Positions 8,092-17,045 are shown, counted from the first letter of the stretch. The stretch: DNA of 64,000 nt from Kibdelosporangium sp. MJ126-NF4 (GCF_000826545.1 NZ_CDME01000015.1:512207-576206); one strand, 5' to 3'. Notes: generated by a model from the letters alone, not told the origin. Translations and numbers: made by a program.

Positions 8092-9131
8092 GCCCGCAGG
8101 GCGCAGGACGCAAGGACTGGAGCAAGCTCGACGAGTCGGACGTGCGCGTCCGGCCGGGTCGCGGCACGAGACCCAGGACCAAACGACGTCCGGAGCACGC
8201 CGACGCGGTCGCGGCGATGGTCGTCGGCAAGGACCGGGGCCGGTGGACCTGCGCGCTGGACGGCGACCCGAAGCAGATCGTGGTCGCGATGCGCGCGCGT
8301 GAGCTCGGCCGCACGCCGGTCGTCATCGGCGACGGCGTCGACCTGGTCGGCGACACCAGCGGGAAGCCGGACACCCTCGCCCGGATCGTGCGGGTGGCCG
8401 AGCGGACGAGCGTGCTGCGGCGGACCGCCGACGACACCGACCCGTTCGAACGCGTGGTGGTCGCGAACGCCTCCCAGCTGCTGATCGTGGTCGCGCTGGC
8501 GGATCCGCCGCCGAGGACGGGATTTATCGACCGCGCGCTCGTCGCCGCGTACGCGGGCGGCCTCGAACCTGTGCTGTGCCTGACGAAGTCGGACCTCGCG
8601 GCGCCGGACGAGATCATCGCCGCCTACGCCGACCTGGCCCTGCCGGTACTCGTCAGCAGGCAGGACAAGGAGCCGGAGGAGATCGCCGAACGGCTACGCG
8701 ACCAGGTGACCGCGTTGATCGGGCACTCCGGCGTCGGCAAGTCGACGTTGGTGAACAAGCTGGTGCCGGACGCCGACCGGGAGACCGGCGTGGTCAGCGC
8801 GGTCGGCAAGGGCAGGCACACGTCGGTCACGGCGGTCGCGTTGCCGCTGCCCGACGGCGGCTGGGTGGTCGACACCCCGGGAATCAGGTCGTTCGGGCTG
8901 GCCCACATCGAGCCCGACGACATCGTTGCCGCTTTTCCGGAATTCGTCGAAGCTGCTGAAGAATGCCCGTCCGGCTGCGGGCATTTGGGCACGCCTGAAG
9001 ACCCCGGCTGCATGCTTGACACCGTCGCCGCTGATGGGACCGCATCCAAGGGCAGGCTGGATTCGCTGCGCAGGCTGCTTTCGTCACGCGCCGGACTCGA
9101 CGAATCACAGCGCGAACAGGGCGCGGAATAG
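8088..9131 (+). CDS. rsgA: Ribosome small-subunit GTPase RsgA
   Basis: A 347-residue circularly permuted GTPase that helps mature the 30S subunit. The motifs come in permuted order: G4 CLTKSDL, then G1 GHSGVGKST, then G3 [10 protein letters not shown] zinc site (CPSGC, GH, then DPGC) lies near the C-terminus, and an OB-fold region comes first. The GTG start overlaps the aroA stop (GTGA), so it is translationally coupled to aroA. Confidence 0.95.
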   Translation: MSPQGAGRKDWSKLDESDVRVRPGRGTRPRTKRRPEHADAVAAMVVGKDRGRWTCALDGDPKQIVVAMRARELGRTPVVIGDGVDLVGDTSGKPDTLARIVRVAERTSVLRRTADDTDPFERVVVANASQLLIVVALADPPPRTGFIDRALVAAYAGGLEPVLCLTKSDLAAPDEIIAAYADLALPVLVSRQDKEPEEIAERLRDQVTALIGHSGVGKSTLVNKLVPDADRETGVVSAVGKGRHTSVTAVALPLPDGGWVVDTPGIRSFGLAHIEPDDIVAAFPEFVEAAEECPSGCGHLGTPEDPGCMLDTVAADGTASKGRLDSLRRLLSSRAGLDESQREQGAE

Positions 9132-9232
9132 TGTGACCAGGAAATATGCCGTTCGGTACGCCGTCGTCGGTGACTGCTGCTAGCGTCTGGTCCGATTGGT
9201 TCATCCGTACCAGCTGGGGTTAGGACAGAAGT

Positions 9233-10060
9233 ATGCGCAAGACCGGGATTGTTGCTGCGGGCCTCGTGCTCGCGCTGACCGTGGTCGGCTGTGGCAGCAA
9301 GGAGTCGGGCACACCGACGGGCAGCAGCGGCTCCGGCAACACGTCGGCGCCCGCCGAAGCCGAGAAGAAGGGTTTCGGCAGCGCGCTGGACCTGGCCAAC
9401 GCGATCAATAGCAAGAGCGACACGAAGAAGACCGCCAAGATCGCCTTCGAGATGGGCGCGGCGGGCCAGTCGTTCAAGGGTGACGGCGCGATCAACTCCG
9501 ACGGTGACAAGTCCTCCTTCCAGCTGGCCATGGACATGGGCAGCATGAAGATGGAGATGGTCCTCGTCGACAAGGTCCTCTACATGAAGATGCCCCCGGG
9601 AGCGGGCGGCGGCTCGGCGTCGAAGCCGTGGGTCAAGATCACCCCGGGTGGCACCGACCCGATGTCGAAGCAGATGGGCCCGATGCTCGACAAGATCGAC
9701 GACAGCTTCGACGTCGAGAAGCAGGTCGAGCAGATCAAGTCGGCCGGAACGATCAACAAGCAGTCGAAGGAAACCCTCGACGGCGAAGAGGTCACCCACT
9801 ACGACATCACCGTCGACACGGCGAAGATGGCCGCCAACGCGACCGACCCGACCGCCAAGGAGTCCGCGCAGGCGCTCAGCAAGGCGGGCGTGAAGGAATT
9901 CCCGATGGAGTGGTGGATCAACTCGGACGGTCTGCCGGTCAAGATCACGACCAAGATGACCGCAGCGGGCCAGGACGTGAACATGCTCGCGACCTACAAG
10001 GACTGGGGCAAGCCGGTCGACATCAAGGCTCCCCCTGCCAGCCAGGTCGCTTCCAACTGA
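9233..10060 (+). CDS. LppX/LprG-like secreted lipoprotein
   Basis: A 275-residue lipoprotein precursor with a short signal peptide and lipobox LTVVGC (Cys about residue 20). A Gly/Ser/Pro linker follows, then a beta-rich domain with KIAFEMGAAGQSFKGDG and EFPMEWWINSDGLPVKI. This resembles the actinobacterial lipoproteins that bind or carry hydrophobic envelope molecules (LppX, LprG, LprF). The cargo is unknown. A large hairpin terminator follows. Confidence 0.8.
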   Translation: MRKTGIVAAGLVLALTVVGCGSKESGTPTGSSGSGNTSAPAEAEKKGFGSALDLANAINSKSDTKKTAKIAFEMGAAGQSFKGDGAINSDGDKSSFQLAMDMGSMKMEMVLVDKVLYMKMPPGAGGGSASKPWVKITPGGTDPMSKQMGPMLDKIDDSFDVEKQVEQIKSAGTINKQSKETLDGEEVTHYDITVDTAKMAANATDPTAKESAQALSKAGVKEFPMEWWINSDGLPVKITTKMTAAGQDVNMLATYKDWGKPVDIKAPPASQVASN

Positions 10061-10104
10061 TCTGACAGACGGACACCACCCGCAACTGGGCAGTCCTTAA
10101 CGAG

Positions 10105-10180
10105 CAGGCACGGCCTCTCTTCATTCACGTGGCGTTCGCAGTCTCGTGAATGTGTGAGAGTGCCGTGCCTGTTGCGTTTT
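10105..10180 (+). terminator. Large two-part hairpin terminator after the lipoprotein gene
   Basis: The outer arms CAGGCACGGC and GCCGTGCCTG and the inner arms CATTCACG and CGTGAATG pair, and the structure ends in TTGCGTTTT on the plus strand. It can also stop transcription coming from the element copy at 10215-10725 on the minus strand. Confidence 0.75.
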
Positions 10181-10214
10181 CGCCCTTGGTCGGGTCTCTG
10201 CTTCGGGTTTGTTG

Positions 10215-10725
10215 GCTCCTGTGTCACAGAGCAGTCCTCGCCGGACACCATGTTCCTCGGCTTGACCAGCAGGTCCCCTCGCCGGGAGGCAGGCCGCCAG
10301 ACTTGACAAGCAGGTCCTCGCCGGACGGCAGGCCGCCAAAAGGGGAACACAGGATCTGGAGCCATGGGCTCGTCGTTCTAGTGTTTTTGTGGGTCGGGTG
10401 GAGGCGGGTGTGTCCCCTTCCGTATGGCCTGCCGGAGGAAACCACAACGCGTCAAGAGGTCGGTAGGGCCCGCGCTGTGGGTCGGTTTGGGTAGGCCGAC
10501 CTCCTGACCCGTCGTGGTTTGGCTGCGCCCAGGCCATACGGAAGGGAACACACCCGAAGCACCCCCATGCGCTAGCGCGCAGGCTGCTCTGCGCATGCGC
10601 GCGAGCCGCCAGCACCCCGACTGCGGTTGCTTGTTCTCCGCAGCCGCATGAGATCTATACCAACTTGACTTGCCCTGTGCATTCACACAGCAAACCGGTC
10701 TAACACTGTAGCTTTCTACACCGAG
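10215..10725 (-). ncRNA. Copy 2 of the large structured intergenic element
   Basis: Read on the minus strand, this copy has the same parts as copy 1. The leader holds TGTAGAAA at 10713-10720 and TGTGTGAATGCACA at 10676-10689. Two GC-rich units then lead to the 140-nt hairpin at 10411-10550. The tail contains GAGCC-cat-GGCTC and three ~40-nt units. The hairpin and first tail units are nearly identical to copy 1, while the third unit has drifted. It is head to head with copy 3. Function is unknown. Confidence 0.55.
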
Positions 10726-10734
10726 ACGAAAAGG

Positions 10735-11070
10735 GATATGAGTGCCCCCGCCTGCGGCCTCGCGGTGTGCGCGCCAGCGCAGGGGTGTGGTTCGTGGGGT
10801 GTCCCTCCCGTATGGCCTGGGCGCAGCCACACCACGGCGTGTCGGGAGGTCGGCCCACGAAACCCAACCCCAAGCGCAGGCCCTACCGACCTCCCGGCAC
10901 GCCGTGGTTTCCTCCGGCAGGACATACGGGAGGGGCGCCCCGCGCCCCCCACTCGACCCAGGAAGCCACGTGGGTTAAGCGAACCGGCGCGAGAAACGAA
11001 GAGGTCTTTGTGTCCCCTCTTGGAGGCCTGCCCGCCGGCGAGGCGTCTCTTTGTCCTTGGTCCCGACAAA
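10735..11070 (+). ncRNA. Copy 3 (diverged) of the large structured intergenic element
   Basis: One GC-rich unit (GTGTGCGCGCCAGCGCAGG) precedes the long hairpin at 10800-10937. A shortened tail follows with a single unit (GGAGGCCTGCCCGCCGGCGA). Stem sequences differ from copies 1 and 2 at several paired positions, with matching changes on both sides. The internal-loop text GGCGCAGCC opposite TCCTCCGGCAGG and the terminal-loop end AGCGCAGGCCCTACCGACC are kept. Confidence 0.5.
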
Positions 11071-11099
11071 CCCCGTGCAAGACATTGCCTTGCACGGGG
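11071..11099. terminator. Terminator at the end of pruA and element copy 3
   Basis: The perfect 11-bp stem CCCCGTGCAAG with a 7-nt loop lies 11 bp after the pruA stop. On the minus strand it is followed by TTTGTC; on the plus strand it closes the third element copy. Confidence 0.75.
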
Positions 11100-11109
11100 G
11101 TTCGCTGAG

Positions 11110-12738
11110 TCAGCCCATATGCGGGTAGATGTGGTCGGTCGGCGGCACGAACGTCTCCTTGATCGACCGAGGGCTTATCCACCGCTGCAGGTTGAAGATC
11201 GAGCCCGCTTTGTCGTTCGTACCAGATGCCCGACTACCACCAAACGGCTGCTGACCAACAACCGCGCCCGTCGGCTTGTCATTGACATAGAAGTTGCCTG
11301 CGGTGAACCGCAACGCCCGCTGAGCCTCCTCAACGGCATGCCGGTCGGTCGCGAACACTGCGCCGGTCAACCCATAAGGCGAACCCGAATCAACAGCCCC
11401 CAGAACCTTGCTGTAGTCGGCATCGTCGTACACGTGGACCGAGAGAATCGGCCCGAAGTACTCGGTGCGGAAGACATCGTGAGTGGGGTCGTCGCTGACC
11501 AGAACCGTCGGCTGCACAAAGAAACCGACGCTGTCATCAGCCACGCCGCCGGTCAGCACTTCCAGCTTGCCCTCCCCACGCACCTGCTCGAACAGCGCCG
11601 AGTGCTTGGCGAACGCGCGCGCATCAATCACCGCGCCGCCGAAGTGGGAGAAGTCCGTGACATCGCCGTACGACAAGGACTTCGTCACGTCGGCAAGCGC
11701 ATCACGGACACCGCCGTCCCACAGCGACCGCGCGATGTAGGCGCGGGACGCGGCCGAGCACTTCTGTCCCTGGTACTCGAAGGCACCACGAACCAGCCCA
11801 GTCGTCAGCGTCCTCGGATCCGCTGAACTGTGCGCCACCACGAAGTCCTTGCCGCCGGTCTCGCCGACGATCCGCGGGTACGCGCGGTAGGTGTCCAGGT
11901 TCTCACCAATGGTCCGCCACAAGTACTTGAAGGTCTTCGTCGAACCGGTGAAATGCAGTCCGGCGAAGTCCGGGTCAGCCAGCGCCACCTCGCTGACGGC
12001 GGGCCCGTCACCGGTCACCAGGTTGATCACACCGGGCGGCAACCCGGCCGCCTCAAGCAAACGCATGGTGTGGTGGGCCGCCAGTGACTGCGTCGGCGAC
12101 GGCTTCCACACCACCGTGTTGCCCATCAGCGCGGGCGCGGTCGGTAGGTTTCCCGCGATCGCGGTGAAGTTGAACGGCGTGATCGCCACGACGAACCCGT
12201 CAAGCGGCCGGTGGTCGAACCGGTTCCACACACCAGGACTGGACTCCGGCTGTTCCGCCAGCAGGCGCCGGGCGAACGTCACGTTGAACCGCCAGAAGTC
12301 GATCAGCTCGCAGGCGCTGTCTATCTCCGCCTGCTGCGCGGACTTCGACTGGCCGAGCATCGTCGCCGCGTTCAGCTTGTCCCGCCACGGCCCGGCGAGC
12401 AGGTCCGCGGCGCGCAGCAGGATCGCCGCCCGCTCATCGAACGGCAGCTCACGCCATGCGGGCGCGGCGGCCTTCGCTGCCGCCACAGCCGCGCGGACGT
12501 CGTCCGCGGTGGCCTGCGCGGTCTGGCCGAGCACGTGCGCGCGGTTGTGCGGTTGGACAACGTCGACGCGGTCGCCGCCCGCCATCCGTTCCTCGCCGCC
12601 GATCGTCATGGTGAAGTCGGCCTGGTCGCTCTCCAGTGCCGCGATCGCGGCCTTGAGCGACTCGCGTTCCGGTGTTTCCGGCGCGTATGACCTGATCGGC
12701 TCGTTGTGGGCTTCTGGCACGGCCGAGACGGCGTCCAT
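11110..12738 (-). CDS. pruA: L-glutamate gamma-semialdehyde (P5C) dehydrogenase
   Basis: A 542-residue NAD-dependent aldehyde dehydrogenase, the second step of proline degradation to glutamate. The catalytic Cys is in YQGQKCSAASR (about residue 326) and the general-base Glu in VGETGGKD (about 292). The C-terminal PFGGSRASGTNDKAGS and the length match the P5C dehydrogenase group. No proline dehydrogenase gene is next to it here. Confidence 0.95.
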   Translation of the reverse strand: MDAVSAVPEAHNEPIRSYAPETPERESLKAAIAALESDQADFTMTIGGEERMAGGDRVDVVQPHNRAHVLGQTAQATADDVRAAVAAAKAAAPAWRELPFDERAAILLRAADLLAGPWRDKLNAATMLGQSKSAQQAEIDSACELIDFWRFNVTFARRLLAEQPESSPGVWNRFDHRPLDGFVVAITPFNFTAIAGNLPTAPALMGNTVVWKPSPTQSLAAHHTMRLLEAAGLPPGVINLVTGDGPAVSEVALADPDFAGLHFTGSTKTFKYLWRTIGENLDTYRAYPRIVGETGGKDFVVAHSSADPRTLTTGLVRGAFEYQGQKCSAASRAYIARSLWDGGVRDALADVTKSLSYGDVTDFSHFGGAVIDARAFAKHSALFEQVRGEGKLEVLTGGVADDSVGFFVQPTVLVSDDPTHDVFRTEYFGPILSVHVYDDADYSKVLGAVDSGSPYGLTGAVFATDRHAVEEAQRALRFTAGNFYVNDKPTGAVVGQQPFGGSRASGTNDKAGSIFNLQRWISPRSIKETFVPPTDHIYPHMG

Positions 12739-12757
12739 CGAGTGCTCTCCTCCGGGT

Positions 12758-13249
12758 CTACATCAGCTCAAGCAGGAACGGCAGTTCCTGGGTGGCGTAC
12801 CAGCCCAGTTCGTGGTCCTCGGCGTCACCCAACACGAATTCTGCGTCCTCGTCACCCATGTCCGCAGCGTCAACCACCTCGACGGCCTTGGCTACGGCAT
12901 GTTCCGCCTCCGAGCTGTCCAGGTGGATCGAGGCGACGTCCTTGAGCACGACCGGCCCGGACAGCCGGACGACCGAGTGGTCGAGGTCGGGCCGCGGCGT
13001 CACGCCGTCCACGTCGACCGCGATGACCACCCTGCGGCGCATCGCCTCCGGATCCGCGCCGAGCAGGCGCAACGACGCCCTTGCCGCGTCCGCCATCGCG
13101 ACGTACTCGAGCTCCTCGGCCGACCCTTCGGTGTACATCTCGCGCAACGCCGGGGTCAGCGCGAACGCGGTGCCGTTCAACGGCTTGAGCTCACCTGCCG
13201 TGTTGAGCTCGTGCAGCATCGTGACCGTCGCAGGAAGATAGACCCGCAC
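12758..13249 (-). CDS. DUF6912-type conserved protein
   Basis: A 163-residue conserved actinobacterial protein of unknown function beginning MRVYLPATVTMLHELNTAGE. The GTG start lies 4 bp downstream of the acyltransferase stop and the gene runs into pruA 19 bp later, so the three may be co-transcribed. It has no signal peptide or membrane segment. The C-terminal third is strongly acidic (AADMGDEDAEFVLGDAEDHE). Confidence 0.75.
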   Translation of the reverse strand: MRVYLPATVTMLHELNTAGELKPLNGTAFALTPALREMYTEGSAEELEYVAMADAARASLRLLGADPEAMRRRVVIAVDVDGVTPRPDLDHSVVRLSGPVVLKDVASIHLDSSEAEHAVAKAVEVVDAADMGDEDAEFVLGDAEDHELGWYATQELPFLLELM

Positions 13250-13253
13250 GCCC

Positions 13254-14663
13254 TCACACCCTTACCGTCGAAAGCAGTTCTTCCAAGGACTCCTCGACCA
13301 TCCTGGCCAGTGTGTCCACATCGGACATGGCGCCCCGGTCCCCGTTGAGTCCGAAGTAGACGCCACCGTCGTACGAGGTCACCCCGATCGCCAGCGCCTG
13401 GTTGCGCACGAGCGGGACGACCGGGAACATCTCGATCATCTTGGCGTTGCCCGCGTACAGCGGCTCCTGCGGGCCCGGCACGTTGGTGATCACCACGTTG
13501 AAGATCCTGCGGGAGAACGAGCCCGCCGCGCGCGCTCCGAGCGAGTGCAGCGTCGGCGGCGCGAAACCGCTCATCCGACGCAACGCACCGGCCGCGACCT
13601 TGCGCGCCGAGTCGTTGTGCCCGCGCATCGCGTGACTGACGTGGTGCAGCCGGACGACCGCGTTGGGCTCGCCGACGGGCAGGTCGACGAGCTTCGCCGT
13701 GACCGTGTTGCCCAGCATGCCCGGCACGGACTCGTCGGTCTCGTCGTCGCGCACAGCCAACGGGACCAGCGCGCGCAACGTCGTCGACGACGTGACCGCC
13801 TGACCACGCGACAGGAGCCACGTTCGTAAGGCGCCTGCCAGCGTGGCCAGGACAACGTCGTTGACTGTGCAGCTGTGCTCGCCGCTGATGGCTTTGAAGT
13901 CGTCCAGGCTGGTCCTGGCGACCGTGAACCGCCGCTGCGGCGAGATCCGCACGTTCAGCGGGCCGCTCGGCGCCGTGCTGGCCGAGCCGATCGCGGTGAC
14001 CAGCCCACCCGCCGTGTCCGCGACCCGTTGCACGAGCGCGCTGGAGAACAGGTCACCCGCCGCCGCGCGGGCGTTCTCGACCAGCTCCCGCGGCCGCTGC
14101 ACCGCGTCGGTGATCGCGTCCAGCAGCAGCCTGGTCTGCGTCGGCGGGCGCTGGGGGATCCACGCGCCGTCGCTGTTGTGCCCGACCTGCGGGGACGTGT
14201 CCAGGATGAGCTGTCCGATGTCGATCGTGCCGATCCCGTCGACCAGCGCGAGGTGCGTCTTGGTGACGATCGCGAACCGGCCGCGCGCCAGCCCTTCGAC
14301 CAGGTAGGTCTCCCACAGCGGCCTTGTCGGGTCCAGCGGCCGGGACATCAGCCGCGCGACCAGGTCGTGCAGCTGCTCGTCACTGCCCGGCCGGGGCAGC
14401 GCGGAGCGCCGGACGTGGTAGGTCAGGTCGAAGTCGGCGTCGTCCACCCACACCGGTCTGGCCAGGTGGCCGGGCACGGACTGGACCTTCTGCCGGTAGC
14501 GCGGGATCAGGTCGAGCCGCTGCTCGATCATCCTGACCAGCTCGTCGTAGTCGAAACCTCCCCGCGGCCTACGGAACACGGCGACACCGCCGACGTGCAT
14601 CGGCGTCGCCTGGTCCTCCAGGTAGATGAACGAGGCGTCCACCGCGGACAGGCGATCGGGCAT
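13254..14663 (-). CDS. Wax ester synthase/diacylglycerol acyltransferase family protein with altered HHxxxDG motif
   Basis: A 469-residue WS/DGAT-family protein. It has the usual N-terminus (MPDRLSAVDASFIYLEDQ), PLWETYLVEGL, a late NVVITNVPGPQEPLYAGN and GVTSYDGGVYFGLNGD. Active members make triacylglycerol or wax esters with the motif HHxxxDG. Here the text is THLALVDGIG (about residues 136-145), so the second histidine, the catalytic one in this fold, is leucine. It may be inactive or use another mechanism. It is divergent from the TrmH-type gene. Confidence 0.88.
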   Translation of the reverse strand: MPDRLSAVDASFIYLEDQATPMHVGGVAVFRRPRGGFDYDELVRMIEQRLDLIPRYRQKVQSVPGHLARPVWVDDADFDLTYHVRRSALPRPGSDEQLHDLVARLMSRPLDPTRPLWETYLVEGLARGRFAIVTKTHLALVDGIGTIDIGQLILDTSPQVGHNSDGAWIPQRPPTQTRLLLDAITDAVQRPRELVENARAAAGDLFSSALVQRVADTAGGLVTAIGSASTAPSGPLNVRISPQRRFTVARTSLDDFKAISGEHSCTVNDVVLATLAGALRTWLLSRGQAVTSSTTLRALVPLAVRDDETDESVPGMLGNTVTAKLVDLPVGEPNAVVRLHHVSHAMRGHNDSARKVAAGALRRMSGFAPPTLHSLGARAAGSFSRRIFNVVITNVPGPQEPLYAGNAKMIEMFPVVPLVRNQALAIGVTSYDGGVYFGLNGDRGAMSDVDTLARMVEESLEELLSTVRV

Positions 14664-14760
14664 ACCCCCGAGCTTAATTGCTGTGCTTGTTGGCCCTCGC
14701 TTCGCTCGGCCGGGCTTGGCCCGGTCGTCGCACATCTGCACACCATGGGATTCTGCGCAC

Positions 14761-15516
14761 ATGGCTTCACCGAAGGACAGGTTCGTCACCGTGTACGGCC
14801 GCAAGCCGGTGCTGGAGGCGCTCGGCGACGCGACGCTGCAAGTGGACAAGGTCATCCTTGCCGACACGGCGCGCGGACCAGCCGCGCGGGAGATCCTGGA
14901 CGCCGCCTCCGCGCGTGGCGTCGAGGTGCAGCGGGCGACGGGCCAGCGTGTGAAGGTCCTCGCCGGGAACGGCAAGCAGGACCAGGGCGTGCTGGCCGAC
15001 GTGGTCGCGCCGCGGATGAAGCTGCTGGCGGACGCGTTGTCCGGTCCTCGGCCTCCTCGGGGCGTGCTGCTGCTCGACGGGATCACGACGCCCGCGAACG
15101 TGGGCATGATCCTGCGGACCGCGACCGCCGCCGGGATGGGCGGGATCGTGGTGCCACGGCGCGGTGTCGCGTCCATCGATCCCCTGGTCGTCAAGGCCTC
15201 CGCGGGTGTCGCCTTCCACGCGCCCGTGCTGCGGTGCGCGACGGCCGCCGAGGCCGCGTCGTTGCTGCGCTCGTCGGGGTATCCGCTGTTCGCTCTGGAC
15301 GCGGACGCGCCGACCTCGTTGTTCTCCGCCGAGTTGCCTGCTCGGGCGGCGTTCGTGCTCGGCAGCGAGACCGCCGGGGTGAGCCAGGAGGTGCGGGAGC
15401 ACGTGACGTCGTGGCTGTCGATCCCGATGCGCGGCGGGGTGGAGTCACTCAACGTGGCGAGCGCGGCGGCGGTGCTGTGTTTCGAACACCTCCGCCGCGA
15501 CCCGACAACATATTAA
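14761..15516 (+). CDS. TrmH/SpoU-family RNA 2'-O-methyltransferase
   Basis: A 251-residue SPOUT methyltransferase with an N-terminal substrate-binding region (VYGRKPVLEAL) and the three SPOUT motifs: LLLDGITTPANVGMILRTA, then FVLGSETAGVSQEV, then IPMRGGVESLNVASAAAVL. It would use S-adenosylmethionine to methylate ribose in rRNA or tRNA, but the target base cannot be told. ATG at 14761. Confidence 0.92.
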   Translation: MASPKDRFVTVYGRKPVLEALGDATLQVDKVILADTARGPAAREILDAASARGVEVQRATGQRVKVLAGNGKQDQGVLADVVAPRMKLLADALSGPRPPRGVLLLDGITTPANVGMILRTATAAGMGGIVVPRRGVASIDPLVVKASAGVAFHAPVLRCATAAEAASLLRSSGYPLFALDADAPTSLFSAELPARAAFVLGSETAGVSQEVREHVTSWLSIPMRGGVESLNVASAAAVLCFEHLRRDPTTY

Positions 15517-15520
15517 TATA

Positions 15521-15853
15521 TTAGCGCTCATCTACATGATATCCGGCAACGCGGGCGACGGACAGCAATCCTCCCCTACATTCGGCAGTCGACGGACCAA
15601 ACCCGGGCTCAACCCAATTGCCCAACTGGTACCAGAGGGAAGAACCGGCCGCGCAGTGCGCGACCACCCGATAAACATAGGGTGGGTACGGCAAATAATC
15701 GCAGTACACATCGATGCCCTGACCGGCAAAGATGCTATACCTGACGGCATCACAGGCCGGAGGTGGAAGGTCTCGCGCGGACGCAGGCAAGCCGATCATG
15801 AGCGTGCCGACGGAAATGACTGCGGCGAGTAAGGCGGCCAATTTTCTGCGCAT
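15521..15853 (-). CDS. Small secreted cysteine-containing protein (DUF6355-like)
   Basis: A 110-residue protein with a Sec signal peptide (RKLAALLAAVISVGTLMIGLP, cleavage probably after PASA). The mature part is about 85 residues and has four cysteines in CDAVRY, VYCDYL, AHCAAG and AECRGG, enough for two disulfides. It is rich in Tyr. Local base composition is clearly more AT-rich than its neighbours, which suggests a recent arrival. The function is unknown. Confidence 0.72.
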   Translation of the reverse strand: MRRKLAALLAAVISVGTLMIGLPASARDLPPPACDAVRYSIFAGQGIDVYCDYLPYPPYVYRVVAHCAAGSSLWYQLGNWVEPGFGPSTAECRGGLLSVARVAGYHVDER

Positions 15854-16075
15854 CAGCTTTCCCCTTTCGAAGCGATGACAAACCGAGCGTAACCCTGCGA
15901 CATAATTGCTGACAATTCACCGGGCAAGTGAAATAAAAACGCGCGCGGTAACCCCTGCTGCTCCAAACGACTGATTACAGACCGCACAGTCGTGTCATCC
16001 GGCCGGGGGAATCCTGTCCGGATCGGACGGTCACGGATCTCTGTTGGGCACGAAGACCTGACGGGGAGCACAGCC

Positions 16076-16522
16076 TTGACCACACCGACACTGCGTCCAC
16101 TGACCACCTACGAGCCCATCGACGGGCAGGTCCTGATCCCGGCCGCACGCCGTCCGGAAACAAGCCACCAGCCACCCGAACACCCGGTGGCCGCGGACAA
16201 CGGGCAGTTCACCCTGATCGCGACCAGGATCCTCGAAGTCCTCGACGGCCGTCGCCCACTGGGACACCTGAGGACGCTGGTGGCAGAACCGGTCTACCAG
16301 GCGACCGTCACCCGCCTGCGCACCACGCCACCAATGGGCGTCCGTCACCAACTGTCATCCATCCACAGCTGCCGACCAACTGTGGACGCAGTCGAGGCAT
16401 GCGGCCTCGTCGAGACAACAAGACACGGAACACGCACCCGCCGGGCGGCGGCGCTGGCCTGCCGGTTCGAGTACGCGGAGGGGCGGTGGATCTGCGTGTA
16501 CTTCCGGATAGTCGGGCGTTGA
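16076..16522 (+). CDS. Rv3235-family protein
   Basis: A 148-residue protein of the actinobacterial Rv3235 family. The core is IATRILEVLDGRRPLGHLRT followed by a small beta-rich domain ending FEYAEGRWICVYFRIVGR. I chose the TTG at 16076 because GGGGAG precedes it and the resulting TTPTLRPLTTYEP opening looks natural; the frame is open to 15992. Rv3235 also lies just before secA1 in mycobacteria. The function is unknown. Confidence 0.8.
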   Translation: MTTPTLRPLTTYEPIDGQVLIPAARRPETSHQPPEHPVAADNGQFTLIATRILEVLDGRRPLGHLRTLVAEPVYQATVTRLRTTPPMGVRHQLSSIHSCRPTVDAVEACGLVETTRHGTRTRRAAALACRFEYAEGRWICVYFRIVGR

Positions 16523-16736
16523 CCAGGCATTTCCTCGAGGCGGGGGACCGGCGTGCGCGAGCACTTCGACGTGCGCTGGTCAGCCTCCGGCCCCCGGAAC
16601 CCAGCGTAGTGAGGGGGACTGACAGGGCAGCAGGACGAAGTTCGACCGCGAGGAAGTTGTCCACAGGATCACAGGAAGGACTGGCTGTCCACAGTGGAGT
16701 TTCGATGCGGTGGCGAGAGCGCTGTGAATGGGACAC

Positions 16737-16790
16737 GCAACGAAGGCCGCCTTGGTTGCGGCGAGTGCAGCGAAGGCCACATTGGTTGCC
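16737..16790. repeat. GCAAC/GTTGC palindromic intergenic repeat, two units
   Basis: Two 23-bp near-palindromes of the form GCAACGAAGGCC-N-CCTTGGTTGC in tandem (the second is GCAGCGAAGGCC then ACATTGGTTGC). The same family recurs at 30711, 32232, 52836 and 63842. Confidence 0.85.
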
Positions 16791-17045
16791 GGTCCAGGCA
16801 ACGCGCCCTGGCAAGGCGCCCGCTGGGTGGCGGCACCGGCGAACTCGATGGAGGCGTTGCCCCGCAGCGCTGGGTCGACCTCGGCAGGGCCTGGAATCGC
16901 CGCACACGCGCGTAGGCCCACCGGCCATGCAGGCCACAGCGGGACAGCTGTGGAGTCGGCTCTCCCGCCGACACAGCCCCTGCTACCAGCGGTCTGACGC
17001 GTGGTACCCGGCCAGCGGCACACCGGGGTCGTGGTTCTGTGCCGG

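Noticed and set aside
2390..11109. A classical insertion sequence or composite transposon bounded by the inverted element copies 1 and 2
   Set aside because: The DNA between them is the conserved chromosomal block (SRAP, aroA, rsgA) with no transposase, so the copies are dispersed repeats and not transposon ends.
16361..16693. A replication origin
   Set aside because: There are too few DnaA-like boxes, no AT-rich unwinding region, and no dnaA, dnaN or gyr genes nearby.
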